Part shown: positions 25,501-34,019 of the stretch, piece by piece
Layout: each line of letters begins with the position of its first letter
Position numbering within the stretch: the stretch's first letter is position 1
NCBI RefSeq assembly: GCF_026342015.1
Contig: NZ_JAPENL010000001.1
Location: forward strand, 1,922,001 to 1,986,000
Direction of reading: 5' to 3'
Length of the DNA stretch: 64,000 nucleotides
Source: Micromonospora lupini
GTDB taxonomy: Bacteria > Actinomycetota > Actinomycetes > Mycobacteriales > Micromonosporaceae
The notes under the pieces: model-generated
The model's input: only the letters and a program-made list of their open reading frames with translations
Databases searched by the model: none
What the model was told of the DNA's origin: nothing
Program-made: the position numbers and the translations under genes

Positions 25501-26466
25501 CTACCGGTTCGAGCGGTCAGGAACCGACGCCGGCAGCGCCTGGCACGCTCCGTCACCAGCCACCATGGACGGCTGCGGTGTCGCCACAGTGAAACCGCCC
25601 CGGCGACGCCGGAGCATCCGACCGAGCAGGAGCAGAACTACGAGGCCCCCCACCGTCGGGCCGATGACGTGCAGCGGGAGGATGACCACTGTCGTCTGCG
25701 CGCTTCCCACCCGGCCGTCCGGGTTCGACACCGCGACCGTCACCCGGCACACGCAGACCAGGGGTGGAGCGTCCCACTGGGCGCTTACCTGTCGGCTGCC
25801 GTCCCGCAGCAGGGTGAATTCGGGGAATGCCACGTCCTCCCCCGCCACCCGGGCCCGCAACCGGTCCGCCGCGACGAAGTCGCGATGGAGGGTGCCGACG
25901 TTGCGTACCGTCGCGGTGAGCGCCAGCGGACCGCCCAGCGCGAAACCAGGCGCATCGACCTCGGCGACCTGCACCGACTCGATCGCGTCGCCTGGCACCG
26001 TGACGTACACCGGGGCTCCGACGCTGCGGCGGACGGTCATCCCGGGCGCATCAGCCGGCGGTGGCGCCGAGAAGATCACCGCGACCTGATGCTCGCCGGG
26101 CTCGGCGTTCGGCGGCACCGCGATCCGGAGACCCACAAGTGTGGTCGCACCGGGGGCGAGCCGAAAACGCTTCGGGTCCACCGTGACCCAGTCGATCGCC
26201 GTGTGTGCCGCGTCCGAGCGGAACGTCAACTCTCCGGCGGAGTCCACCGCGAAGCTCGCCGTCCGCATCGACACGTCGATCGCCGAACGACCCCGGTTGG
26301 TCACTGTGAACTGCTGCGGCCGCCCGTTCTCGTCGGCGGGTACGACCATCCGGCTGGGGCTGACAGTCAGCGAGAAGTCCGACTGGTCCGGCGGAGCGGT
26401 GTTCATCGGCGCGATCGGCATCAATGCCAAGAGCACCGGCAGTACGGCACCTGAAATGTGAGGCAA
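25501..26466 (-). CDS. DUF916-like (WxL-interacting) membrane protein
   Basis: About 321 residues. After a hydrophobic signal region (GAVLPVLLALMPIA) come beta-rich domains: FSLTVSPSRMVVPADENGRPQQFTVTNRG, LAPGATTLVGLRIAVPPNAEPGEHQVAVIFSA and VRRSVGAPVYVTVPG, which resemble the peptidoglycan-binding DUF916 domain of WxL-interacting proteins. A later segment with LREVGTLH-type text leads to a single membrane helix (VIGPTVGGLVVLLLLG) and RRRRGG. The likely start is TTG at 26466, without a good ribosome binding site. In Firmicutes, DUF916 proteins are encoded with WxL proteins and help display them. The same strand carries the giant DUF11 gene 300 bp downstream. Confidence 0.7.
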   Translation of the reverse strand: MPHISGAVLPVLLALMPIAPMNTAPPDQSDFSLTVSPSRMVVPADENGRPQQFTVTNRGRSAIDVSMRTASFAVDSAGELTFRSDAAHTAIDWVTVDPKRFRLAPGATTLVGLRIAVPPNAEPGEHQVAVIFSAPPPADAPGMTVRRSVGAPVYVTVPGDAIESVQVAEVDAPGFALGGPLALTATVRNVGTLHRDFVAADRLRARVAGEDVAFPEFTLLRDGSRQVSAQWDAPPLVCVCRVTVAVSNPDGRVGSAQTTVVILPLHVIGPTVGGLVVLLLLGRMLRRRRGGFTVATPQPSMVAGDGACQALPASVPDRSNR

Positions 26467-26655
26467 AATCGAGACCTGTTCAGGGTGAATTAAGGTGAAA
26501 GATGGGTTCTTATCCTAACTGGGGCTCGCCACCCTGATACCACGATTGGTCTCACGAGATGCCTGTAACTGGATGCAGGCGTTGCTGTCACCCGGTCCGG
26601 AGCGACACAGTGGGCCTTCGCTCGAATCGCCGCTGCCGGGCGCCGGAGGCCGGGC

Positions 26656-26690
26656 GCTGCGGGTCACCGCAACATCGGGTGACCCGCAGC
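26656..26690 (-). terminator. Hairpin downstream of the DoxX remnant
   Basis: Arms GCTGCGGGTCAC (26656-26667) and GTGACCCGCAGC (26679-26690) pair perfectly around an 11-nt loop, ending 8 nt beyond the stop of the DoxX-like frame. No T-run follows, as is usual in high-GC actinomycetes. The flanking 26467-26655 stretch is AT-richer and probably carries the DUF916-like gene promoter. Confidence 0.65.
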
Positions 26691-26698
26691 GGGTCGGG

Positions 26699-27052
26699 CT
26701 ACTTGAGCCAGGCCGCGTTGCGGACCAGCGGGGTGGCCGACCACGCCTTACCGAAACCGAACGTGTTCCCGGCGTTGAGCAGGGCCAGGACGATCAGGAT
26801 GGCCGCGTAGACGAGGTGGTCGTCCATGAACGGGTTGCTCGACGGCGGCAGGACCGCTGCCCACATCATGACGACCAGGATCGCGCCGCCGATCGCGGCG
26901 AGCCGCATCCCGATGCCGAGGATCAGCGCCGTGCCGATGGCCAGCAGCGCACCCATGAACAGCACGTTGGTGACGGTGTCACCGGCGATGGCGGTGAAGA
27001 AGCCACTGAACGGGCCCTCGTGTCGAAGGCTGGATCCCCAGATCGACCCCAC
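26699..27052 (-). pseudogene. 5'-truncated DoxX-family membrane protein
   Basis: The 117-residue frame encodes only the C-terminal part of a DoxX-like quinone-associated membrane protein: GPFSGFFTAIAG, TNVLFMGALLAIGTALILGIGMRLAAIGGAILVVMMWAAVLPPSSNPFMDDHLVYAAILIV, then LLNAGNTFGFGKAW. Full members have about 60 further N-terminal residues with the first helix. Upstream in frame there is a TAG within 50 bp and no related sequence, and the GTG at 27052 has no clear ribosome binding site. It abuts the right copy of the direct repeat, so truncation and rearrangement are probably linked. Confidence 0.7.
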
Positions 27053-27149
27053 CCGACCTGGCTGGGGCTGAACAGCCGGGCGCAGCCACAGTGCCTACGG
27101 ACCCGCCGACTCTGCCCCATGCTGATCTGCCTGAGCAGTGCCGCAGCGA
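27053..27149. other. Junction between DoxX remnant and hydrolase gene
   Basis: About 97 bp without coding signal between the truncated DoxX frame and the stop of the hydrolase gene. The hydrolase-derived direct repeat begins 18 bp further, at 27167. This is the probable right recombination boundary of the surface island. Confidence 0.5.
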
Positions 27150-27971
27150 TTAGTGACCAAGGTCGCGGCCGAGGAAGCACGACAACAGTTGCCTGAACTC
27201 GTGCGGGTGTTCGATCGCCGGCACGTGCCCACATCTGCCGAACACGTGCAGACGGACATCGGCCAGGCGTTCGAGCAAGGGCTGGGCTGCCGTCCCGAGC
27301 GGGGTGACCCGATCCTCGGCGCCGTGCACGAGCAGCACGGGTACGCGCACCGCTGCAAGCGTCCGCGCCGAGAGGGTGAGGTCGTCGACCCATCGCGTCC
27401 TGGGTGGAGGGAACAGCGACGCGAACGCGGCCTCCCCCGCTCGCATCGCAGCCGCACGGGCATCGACTGCCGCATCGGTCACGAGCGCCTGGTCGAGGAC
27501 GAGGCGACTCAGCATGTCCCGTGCTCCGAGCGGGCCGGCGGGGGCGGCCCAGACCGCGTCGAGATCGGCGGACAGCGGCGCACCGGGGGCACCCATCGTC
27601 GAGACCGCCACGACGCGTGTGACCTGCTGGGGGCGCGCGGCCGCCAGCGCCAGCGCCACGGCGCCGCCCATGGAGTGACCCACCACGGCGTAGCGCTCAA
27701 TACCGAGAGCGTCCATCAGGGCGGCGGCCTGCTCCGTCCACAGCCGGAGCCCACCCCTGGAGCCCGCCGGGACAGGTGTACGCCCGAACCCCGCCTGATC
27801 CGGCGCCACCACGTGCCAGGACGTGCCCAACGCCTGTGCCGTCGCCGCCCAGGCGCCGGACCCGGTCGTGCCGGGTCCGGAGCCGTGCAGCATCAGCACC
27901 CCGGAGCCGGTGCCGCTCTCCAGGACGTAGACGGGTGAGCCGTCGACAGTGACTGTCCGAGGTGCCGTCAC
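27150..27971 (-). CDS. Alpha/beta-hydrolase of the meta-cleavage product hydrolase type
   Basis: A 273-residue alpha/beta-hydrolase. It has the oxyanion motif LMLHGSGPGTTGSGAW, nucleophile elbow GHSMGG (Ser100), acid Asp in VHGAEDRVTP and catalytic His249 in GRCGHVPAIEHP. HGxGPG plus this C-terminus fits C-C bond hydrolases of the BphD/HsaD/DmpD group, although simple esterases share it. The start is GTG at 27971, 19 bp after the stop of the DJ-1-type gene. The 147 bp near its 3' end are duplicated at 11873-12019. Together with the DJ-1 gene it forms a small minus-strand operon beside a catabolic gene set, so a role in substrate breakdown is plausible. Confidence 0.85.
   Translation of the reverse strand: MTAPRTVTVDGSPVYVLESGTGSGVLMLHGSGPGTTGSGAWAATAQALGTSWHVVAPDQAGFGRTPVPAGSRGGLRLWTEQAAALMDALGIERYAVVGHSMGGAVALALAAARPQQVTRVVAVSTMGAPGAPLSADLDAVWAAPAGPLGARDMLSRLVLDQALVTDAAVDARAAAMRAGEAAFASLFPPPRTRWVDDLTLSARTLAAVRVPVLLVHGAEDRVTPLGTAAQPLLERLADVRLHVFGRCGHVPAIEHPHEFRQLLSCFLGRDLGH
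27167..27313. repeat. Right copy of the 147-bp direct repeat
   Basis: This matches 11873-12019 at 140 of 147 positions without gaps and in the same orientation. It lies inside the intact hydrolase gene. The two copies are 15,294 bp apart and bracket the DUF11/WxL-type genes. Confidence 0.9.
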
Positions 27972-27990
27972 CGGGGCAGGCCAGGTGCGC

Positions 27991-28560
27991 TCATGCCGAC
28001 GCGGAGTCGACCGACTTCGAGAAGAGCTCCATCATCGCCCTGCCGAACTGCGGCATGTCGGGCCACCCCCGGCAGGAGACGAGGTTGCCGTCCACGACGT
28101 CGGGAGCGTCGATCACAGTCGCGCCCGCGTTCTCCATGTCACCGGTGATCGGCGGGAAGCACGCCGTCTTTCGACCCTTCAGCAGCCCGTACACCGCTGG
28201 CACCTGCGCGCCGTGGCACACGAGCGCGATGGGAAGGTTGCGCGCGAAGAAGTGCTCGGTGATGCGCCTGACGTCGGCGTCGACCCGGATCCACTCGGGG
28301 GCACGTCCCCCGGGGATGATGAGGGCGTCATAGCGTTCGACGTCGACGTCGGCCCAGGGCACGTCGACAGGCAGTTTCCGGCCGTTCTTCTCCACGTAGG
28401 CGTCGGAGTTGGGGTCGAACTCGTGGATGACAAGCTGCACGTCACGCGTCGTGCGCGACGAGACGTCGACGTCCCAGCCGCCCTCCTGCACTCGATAGTA
28501 GGGATACATCGTGTCGAGTTCCTCGGCGGCGTCGCCGGTCAGGAGCAGCGCTCTGGGCAC
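27991..28560 (-). CDS. DJ-1/PfpI-family protein
   Basis: A 189-residue protein of the DJ-1/PfpI (class I glutamine amidotransferase-like) superfamily. The nucleophile elbow is ALVCHGAQ, with Cys followed by His; other family blocks are ALLLTGDAAEELDTMYPYYRVQEGGWDVDV, YDALIIPGGRAPEWIR and VVDGNLVSCRGWPDMPQF. GTG at 28560 follows GAGGAGAAG and matches the usual N-terminus better than the upstream ATG at 28599. The family includes deglycase or glyoxalase-like enzymes, amidohydrolases and chaperones. It is encoded between a GntR gene and the alpha/beta-hydrolase, so a catabolic or aldehyde-related role is possible. Confidence 0.82.
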   Translation of the reverse strand: MPRALLLTGDAAEELDTMYPYYRVQEGGWDVDVSSRTTRDVQLVIHEFDPNSDAYVEKNGRKLPVDVPWADVDVERYDALIIPGGRAPEWIRVDADVRRITEHFFARNLPIALVCHGAQVPAVYGLLKGRKTACFPPITGDMENAGATVIDAPDVVDGNLVSCRGWPDMPQFGRAMMELFSKSVDSASA

Positions 28561-28645
28561 CTGCTTCTCCTCGCATGTGGGGACGGGTGGTGGATCCAAT
28601 CCGATCCGATCGATTGAGTTAGCATTCCCCGGCCCAGCCCACCCG

Positions 28646-29389
28646 TCAAGCCTCTACCGCCACTCCGTCCGCGTCCTTGACCTCGTCGAACAATCGTCGG
28701 AAGCGCTCGCCGGACCGCAGGATGTGCCGACGCATCGCGTAGGCGGCGGCGTCGGGGTCACGCGCGGCGATCGCGGCCACCACCTCCTCGTGCTCGGCCA
28801 TGGCCAGGTGCGTGACCTGGGTGTCGTGGTGCAGCCGGAAGAGATGCACGTGGCTGTGCAGGCGAGCGAGCGCCTCGCGGATGACCTGGTTCTCCGCGCT
28901 CAGGGCGACGAGATCGTGAAAGGCGGCGTCGCGTAGCCCGAAGGCGCCGTAGGCCGAGGGCCCGTCGCCCTCCTCCAGCTCCGCCATCTCCTCAAGCATT
29001 CGCCGCAGGCCGGCCACCTGTTCCGAGGATGCGCGTTCGGCGGATCTGCGCGCCGCTGCAGGCTCGAGGAGCAGGCGGACCTCGAGCATGTCCTCGAATC
29101 GGTGACGGGTGATCTGGGGCGGAATGCGGTACCCGGCATGGGGCACACGCACGACCAGGCCCTCGGCCTCCATCCGGTTCAGGGCGTCTCGGATCGGTGT
29201 CTGAGAGACCCCCAGCTCGCGCGCCAGGACGTCGATCGTGACGCGGGAGCCAGGCTCGATCCGTAGCGACATCAGCTGTCCGAGCAGCGTGTCGTACACC
29301 TCGTCGGCAAGCCGGCCGCCAGCTCTTCCCGGCGGCGTTCCGCCCGGCCCGGCCCTACGGCCCCGCGCGATCATCGCTTCGTCGTCCAT
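28646..29389 (-). CDS. GntR-family regulator, FadR/FCD subfamily
   Basis: A winged-helix DNA-binding domain (LADEVYDTLLGQLMSLRIEPGSRVTIDVLARELGVSQTPIRDALNRMEAEGLV) is followed by an all-helical FCD ligand domain. In it DAAFHDLV, LHSHVHLF and EHEEVVAAI carry the acidic and His residues expected for the metal-dependent ligand pocket. ATG at 29389 is chosen; ATG at 29434 would add 15 residues but lies inside a candidate palindromic operator. FCD regulators respond to small organic acids and usually repress neighbouring catabolic genes. It is divergent from the importer/dehydrogenase operon starting at 29661, the likely target. Confidence 0.85.
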   Translation of the reverse strand: MDDEAMIARGRRAGPGGTPPGRAGGRLADEVYDTLLGQLMSLRIEPGSRVTIDVLARELGVSQTPIRDALNRMEAEGLVVRVPHAGYRIPPQITRHRFEDMLEVRLLLEPAAARRSAERASSEQVAGLRRMLEEMAELEEGDGPSAYGAFGLRDAAFHDLVALSAENQVIREALARLHSHVHLFRLHHDTQVTHLAMAEHEEVVAAIAARDPDAAAYAMRRHILRSGERFRRLFDEVKDADGVAVEA

Positions 29390-29426
29390 CGTGACGTGAG
29401 GACCTTTCTTGCGCCTTCGGGAACCT

Positions 29427-29444
29427 GTTGACATCAGTCACAAC
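29427..29444. promoter_or_regulatory. Candidate GntR operator
   Basis: GTTGACATCAGTCACAAC is an imperfect inverted repeat: outer arms GTTG/CAAC pair, and an inner A/T pair also matches. It lies between the divergent GntR and binding-protein genes. A TTGACA inside it could also be a plus-strand -35 hexamer, in which case binding would occlude it. Confidence 0.4.
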
Positions 29445-29660
29445 GCTGCGGGATGCTGACGCCCCCACTGGATCGTATAGGAAAAGCGTCGAAGGCTCGG
29501 CATCAGGCTTTCCTCGCGGCGCCGCCCACCATCGCTCTACTTCGATCTTGTGTTGCCGGTCCACGGGTCGGCCCGGCAACGCGCCTGAACAACCCAGCAA
29601 CTGCTCGGCGAAGCACATAGCGAGGCTCTAGAAGTCCCCACTCCGAAAGCAGGCAGGAAG

Positions 29661-31094
29661 ATGCGGCATCCACAGCGAATAGGACGAACATCCGTTCCCG
29701 GGCGAAAGGTACGGCTGGCGGCGGCGGCCATGCTGCTGGTGGCCACGACCCTGACGGCCTGCGGCGGTGGCGAGGACGACGACGCGAAGGTGAGCGCCCC
29801 CAAGGCGCCGGCGACCATCCCGGAACTCACCAAGGACCCCCTGACCCTGAGCTTCATCTGGTTCGACTGGCCGCCGGCGCACGCGCTTGAGGACTTCGCG
29901 AACGCGGAGTACAAGAAGGAGCGGCCGAACGCGACCATCAAGGTCAACACCGTGCCGAACGCGAACTGGCACGACGCGATGTTCACCCAGTTCGCCGCGC
30001 ACAAGACCGACTTCGACATCGCGATCCTGGACTCGCAACACATCGGCGAGGCGGTGACGAACGGCAACATCCTCGACATCACCGACTTCGTCAAGCAGAA
30101 CATCGACGTCGCGGCCTACAACCCCTACCTCCTGGCGGCCTACGGCCAGTTCCCCCAGGCGGAGACCGGCAAGCGCGACGAGAACGCCAGCCTGTACGGA
30201 CTGCCGTTGCTCGGCGACACCTGGACGATGATCTACCGCAAGGACCTGATCGGCGACAAGCCACCGCAGACCTGGGACGAGATGATCTCCGCCGCCGCGA
30301 GGTGCCAGGCGGACAACCCTGGCGTCAGCGGGCTTGCCTTCCACCAGGCGAACGGCTCCGACGCCGCGGCCGTCACCTACAACACGGTCAACGGCATCTA
30401 CGGCGGCAACCTCTGGGACTCCAAGACGCGCAAGATCGACGGCGTCATCAACGACGCTGCCGGCCAGGAGGCGATGGACGTCCTGGTCAACAAGATGAAG
30501 CCGCTGACCGCCAAGGGCTCCGGCAACTGGTTCATCGACGAGGTGAACGCGGCGGTCGCCCAGGGCAAGGCATGCATCGCGTTCAACTGGATCGCCGCGA
30601 GCGGCGGCCTGCTTGATCCGAAACAGTCGACGCTCGGCACCACGCGGAAGCAGATTCTCGACAAGCTGGGCTTTGCCACCCTGCCGAGCCAGAAGACGAA
30701 CCTGGTCCCGCTCGGCGGCATGGGGATGCACGTGTCGGCCTACTCCTCCAAGGCGAACCAGGCCGAGGCCCTGAACTTCATGAAGTGGTTCGAGCGGGCT
30801 GACATCCAGAAGAAGTGGGCCGCGGCCGGTGGCGTGCCGTCGCGTACGGACGCCCTCCAGTCGCCCGAGTTCCTCAACGCCGGGCCGTTCAACCAGGTGT
30901 ACACCGACTCGGTTCCGCGGATGCGGGACATGTGGAACGTGCCCGAGTACGCGCGCCTCGTCAACATCGAGAACACCAACGTGAACGCGGCTCTCAACGG
31001 CGCGAAGAAGCCGAAGGACGCGCTCGACGACATCGCCAAGGAGCAGCAGGGCGTACTCGACTCCAGCGGCCGCAAGGGCGGCGGCGGACTGTGA
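29661..31094 (+). CDS. Sugar-type ABC transporter substrate-binding lipoprotein
   Basis: A 477-residue solute-binding lipoprotein of the UgpB/MalE class. A basic N-terminus is followed by LAAAAMLLVATTLTAC with the lipid-accepting Cys, then GGGEDDD. The mature protein has the cluster-B two-lobe pattern: LTLSFIWFDWPPAHALEDFA, FDIAILDSQHIGEAV, PLLGDTWTMIYRKDLIGDKPPQTWDEM, IAFNWIAAS and EALNFMKWFERADIQKKWAAAGGVPSR. AGGCAGGAAG precedes the ATG. The stop overlaps the permease GTG as GTGA. Carbohydrates or polyols are the usual ligands, but the dehydrogenases downstream suggest a hydroxylated acid or polyol (inference). Confidence 0.9.
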   Translation: MRHPQRIGRTSVPGRKVRLAAAAMLLVATTLTACGGGEDDDAKVSAPKAPATIPELTKDPLTLSFIWFDWPPAHALEDFANAEYKKERPNATIKVNTVPNANWHDAMFTQFAAHKTDFDIAILDSQHIGEAVTNGNILDITDFVKQNIDVAAYNPYLLAAYGQFPQAETGKRDENASLYGLPLLGDTWTMIYRKDLIGDKPPQTWDEMISAAARCQADNPGVSGLAFHQANGSDAAAVTYNTVNGIYGGNLWDSKTRKIDGVINDAAGQEAMDVLVNKMKPLTAKGSGNWFIDEVNAAVAQGKACIAFNWIAASGGLLDPKQSTLGTTRKQILDKLGFATLPSQKTNLVPLGGMGMHVSAYSSKANQAEALNFMKWFERADIQKKWAAAGGVPSRTDALQSPEFLNAGPFNQVYTDSVPRMRDMWNVPEYARLVNIENTNVNAALNGAKKPKDALDDIAKEQQGVLDSSGRKGGGGL

Positions 31095-32041
31095 GTGACC
31101 CTGTCCCTCTGACGACCGACCACCCCGGGCAGGTGGCGTCGGCGACGCCACCTGCACGGGGTCGGTCCCGCCGGCTGACCGATCGCGGACTCGCCGTGGC
31201 CTTCATCTCCCCCGCGCTGCTGCTGTTGCTCGCGATGTCGGTGTTTCCGTTGCTGTGGGCGTTGTACCTGTCCTTCACCGACTACTCGGCCACCCGCGGA
31301 GGGCCCGCTAATTTCATCGGGTTCGGGAACTACACGGCCATCCTGACGTCGGCGCAGGTCCACCAGAGAGCCCTGACGACGTTGATCTACGTGGTCGGCG
31401 CGGTAGCCCTGCAGACCGTGCTCGGTTTCGGCATCGCGTACCTGATCTCACGGCGTACGCACGGGCGAGGAGCGCTCACCACTCTGTTCCTGGTGCCGAT
31501 GATGCTGTCGCCGGTCGTGGTCGGGCTGTTCTGGCGATTCATGCTCGACGCGCAGTTCGGCGTGGTCAACAGCATGCTCGGCTCGCTCGGCCTCGGGCAG
31601 GTGGAGTGGCTCACCCGGCAGCGAACGGCGTTGCTCTCCCTGATCGTCGTCGACACCTGGCAATGGACGCCGTTCATCATGCTCATCGCGCTCGCGGGCC
31701 TCACCGCGGTTCCCAAGTACCTGTACGAGGCCGCCTCGATCGACAGGGCGTCCGAGTGGTTCCGGTTCCGGACCATCACTCTTCCGCTCGTGTGGCCGCT
31801 GCTGCTCATTGCCGTGATGTTCCGGGGCATCGAGGCCTTCCGGCTGTTCGACCTCGTCTACATCCTCACCAGCGGAGGTCCGGGTGTCTCCACCGAGACG
31901 TTGTCGTTCCACGTCTACAAGGTCGCGTTCCTGGGCTTCAACACCGGCACTGCCTCGGCGTACGGGATCCTCATGGTCCTCGTCGTCATCGTCCTCACGC
32001 AGCTCTACCTGCGCTACCTGAACAAGCTCAAGGAGGGCTGA
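31091..32041 (+). CDS. ABC transporter permease, MalF/UgpA type
   Basis: A 316-residue permease. About 40 cytosolic residues precede the first helix (FISPALLLLLAMSVFPLLWALYLSF), and several further hydrophobic segments follow. The coupling loop reads YEAASIDRASEWFRFRTITLPLVWP, the EAA motif of the sugar-type family. The start GTG overlaps the binding-protein stop, and its own TGA shares one base with the ATG of the next permease. It forms a heterodimeric channel with the product of 32041-32952. Confidence 0.9.
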   Translation: MSDPVPLTTDHPGQVASATPPARGRSRRLTDRGLAVAFISPALLLLLAMSVFPLLWALYLSFTDYSATRGGPANFIGFGNYTAILTSAQVHQRALTTLIYVVGAVALQTVLGFGIAYLISRRTHGRGALTTLFLVPMMLSPVVVGLFWRFMLDAQFGVVNSMLGSLGLGQVEWLTRQRTALLSLIVVDTWQWTPFIMLIALAGLTAVPKYLYEAASIDRASEWFRFRTITLPLVWPLLLIAVMFRGIEAFRLFDLVYILTSGGPGVSTETLSFHVYKVAFLGFNTGTASAYGILMVLVVIVLTQLYLRYLNKLKEG

Positions 32042-32952
32042 TGGCCGTCTCCGTCGACGAGGCCGTCTCCACAGGTCCTGCCCCGGATCACACGCCCGCC
32101 GCGCGTCGCCTCGGCGGCCGGGGCCGCTCCGGGCTTGAGGTCGCGCTGCTGATCGTGCTGGCAGTCGTGATGCTCTTCCCGGTGCTGTGGATGATCGAGA
32201 CGTCCATCAAGGAGAACCGGGACGTCTACGCCATTCCCGCCAAGTTCTTCGGCTTCGACGTCACCATTGACCATTTCAAGGACGTGTTCGTCGCCCCCGG
32301 GGGTGGGCGCTCGGCCCTGTCCGTCGCGTTCCTCAACTCCGTCGTGGTCGCCGGGGTCTCCACGCTGCTGGCCACCGTGCTGGGGGTCCCGGCGGCGTGG
32401 GCCTACGCACGCTTCGCCGTGCGGGCCAAGAAGGACCAACTGTTCTTCATCCTGTCCACCCGCTTCATGCCGCCCGTGGTGGTCGTGGTCCCGATCTTCC
32501 TCATGTACCGCCAGGTCGGGCTCATCGACAGCAAGCTCGGCCTGATCCTCATCTACGCCGCGTTCAACGTCCCGTTCACGATCTGGATGATGAAGGGGTT
32601 CGTCGACGAGGTGCCCGCGGAGTACGAGGATGCCGCCATGCTCGACGGCTACACCCGCTTGCAGGCCTTCTGGCGATACACCCTTCCCCTGCTCGTGCCC
32701 GGCATCGCCGCGACGGCGGTCTTCGCACTCATCTTCTCGTGGAACGAGTTCGTCTTCGCCATCTTCCTCACCTCGAGCGACGAGGTGCGGACGGCCCCAC
32801 CCGCCATCGCCGGCCTCATCGGCGGCACCACTACGGACTGGGGTCTCGTGGCCGCCGCCTCAGTGGTGTTCGCCCTACCGGTGCTGGTCTTCGCCTACCT
32901 GGTGCGCAAGCACCTCGTCGCCGGTGTGACGCTCGGGGCGGTGCGACGCTGA
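32041..32952 (+). CDS. ABC transporter permease, MalG/UgpE type
   Basis: A 303-residue permease with about six predicted membrane segments, the first in VALLIVLAVVMLFPVLWMIETSI. The coupling motif YEDAAMLDGYTRLQAFWRYTLPLLVPGIAA is intact, and the N-proximal region KFFGFDVTIDHFKDVF is typical of the MalG branch. The start overlaps the previous stop by one base, and its stop overlaps the next ATG, so it is one unbroken transcription and translation unit. GAGG lies just upstream of the ATG. Confidence 0.9.
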   Translation: MAVSVDEAVSTGPAPDHTPAARRLGGRGRSGLEVALLIVLAVVMLFPVLWMIETSIKENRDVYAIPAKFFGFDVTIDHFKDVFVAPGGGRSALSVAFLNSVVVAGVSTLLATVLGVPAAWAYARFAVRAKKDQLFFILSTRFMPPVVVVVPIFLMYRQVGLIDSKLGLILIYAAFNVPFTIWMMKGFVDEVPAEYEDAAMLDGYTRLQAFWRYTLPLLVPGIAATAVFALIFSWNEFVFAIFLTSSDEVRTAPPAIAGLIGGTTTDWGLVAAASVVFALPVLVFAYLVRKHLVAGVTLGAVRR

Positions 32953-34019
32953 TGGCGGGCATCGAGGTGACAGCGCTGCACAAGCGCTACCCGGACGGGA
33001 CTGTCGCGGTCGAGCACGTGGACCTCTCCATCGGCGACGGCGAGCTGTTCGTGATGCTCGGCCCCTCGGGGTGTGGCAAGACGACCACGCTGCGGGCCAT
33101 CGCCGGCCTGGAGAGGCAGACGACAGGCGACATCCGCATCGGCGAGACGCTCGTCAACGACCTGCGGCCCGCCGATCGCGACATCGCCATGGTGTTCCAG
33201 TTCTACGCCCTCTACCCGCATCTGAGAACCCGCGACAACCTGGCGTTCCCACTACGGGCCGAGGGACTGCCCAAGGCGGAGGTGCACGAGCGGGTCAACG
33301 AGGCCGCCCGGCTGATGCGGCTCGGCCCGCTCCTGGACCGGCGCCCGCGCCAACTGTCCGGCGGGGAGCAGCAACGCGTCGCGCTCGCGCGCGCCCTGGT
33401 GCGACGACCGCGCGCGTTCCTCATGGACGAACCGCTCACCAATCTGGACGCGGAGCTGAGGGCGGACATGCGCACTGAGATCAAGCACCTGCAGGGCGAG
33501 CTGGGGGCCACGATGGTCTACGTCACCCACGACCAGGTCGAGGCGATGTCGCTCGGTCACCGAATCGCCATCCTCAACAACGGCCGCGTCGAGCAGATCG
33601 GCACCCCACTGGAGGTCTACGACCGTCCGGCGAGCCTCTTCTGCGCCGCATTCATCGGCTCTCCGCCGATGAACCTGATCGAGGTCGAGGTGGCAGACGG
33701 GACGCTGCGCGGTAAGGGCGGACTGGTCCTCACGCCGCCGCCGGGCCTGCCGCGTGACCGTAGCCTGGTCGCGGGCGTCCGGCCGGAGGCGCTGGAAGTC
33801 ACCGAGCCAGGGGCGGACAGTTCGGTCCCGGCCCGGGTGGTCTCGGCGGAGTGGCTGGGCGACGAAATCATCTACGTGGTCGACCACGGCGGCCAGAGCG
33901 ACGTACGGGTTCGAATGCCACCGACTGTCCGTTTCGCCGCTGACGCGAAGGTCGGGCTACGGCACACCGGCGGGACCCCGGCGGTCTACGACGTGCGCAC
34001 GGAAGAGCTGGTGGCCTGA
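32952..34019 (+). CDS. ABC transporter ATP-binding protein (MalK/UgpC type), first of a pair
   Basis: A 355-residue ATPase. Walker A GPSGCGKT (37-44), Q-loop QFYALYPHLRTRDNL, signature LSGGEQQR, Walker B FLMDEPLTNLDAEL and switch His in VYVTHDQVEAM are all canonical. A C-terminal OB/TOBE regulatory domain starts near residue 240 (PPMNLIEVEVADG). The start overlaps the permease stop and the stop overlaps the next ATPase start. Two different ATPase genes in one importer operon suggest a heterodimer. Confidence 0.9.
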   Translation: MAGIEVTALHKRYPDGTVAVEHVDLSIGDGELFVMLGPSGCGKTTTLRAIAGLERQTTGDIRIGETLVNDLRPADRDIAMVFQFYALYPHLRTRDNLAFPLRAEGLPKAEVHERVNEAARLMRLGPLLDRRPRQLSGGEQQRVALARALVRRPRAFLMDEPLTNLDAELRADMRTEIKHLQGELGATMVYVTHDQVEAMSLGHRIAILNNGRVEQIGTPLEVYDRPASLFCAAFIGSPPMNLIEVEVADGTLRGKGGLVLTPPPGLPRDRSLVAGVRPEALEVTEPGADSSVPARVVSAEWLGDEIIYVVDHGGQSDVRVRMPPTVRFAADAKVGLRHTGGTPAVYDVRTEELVA

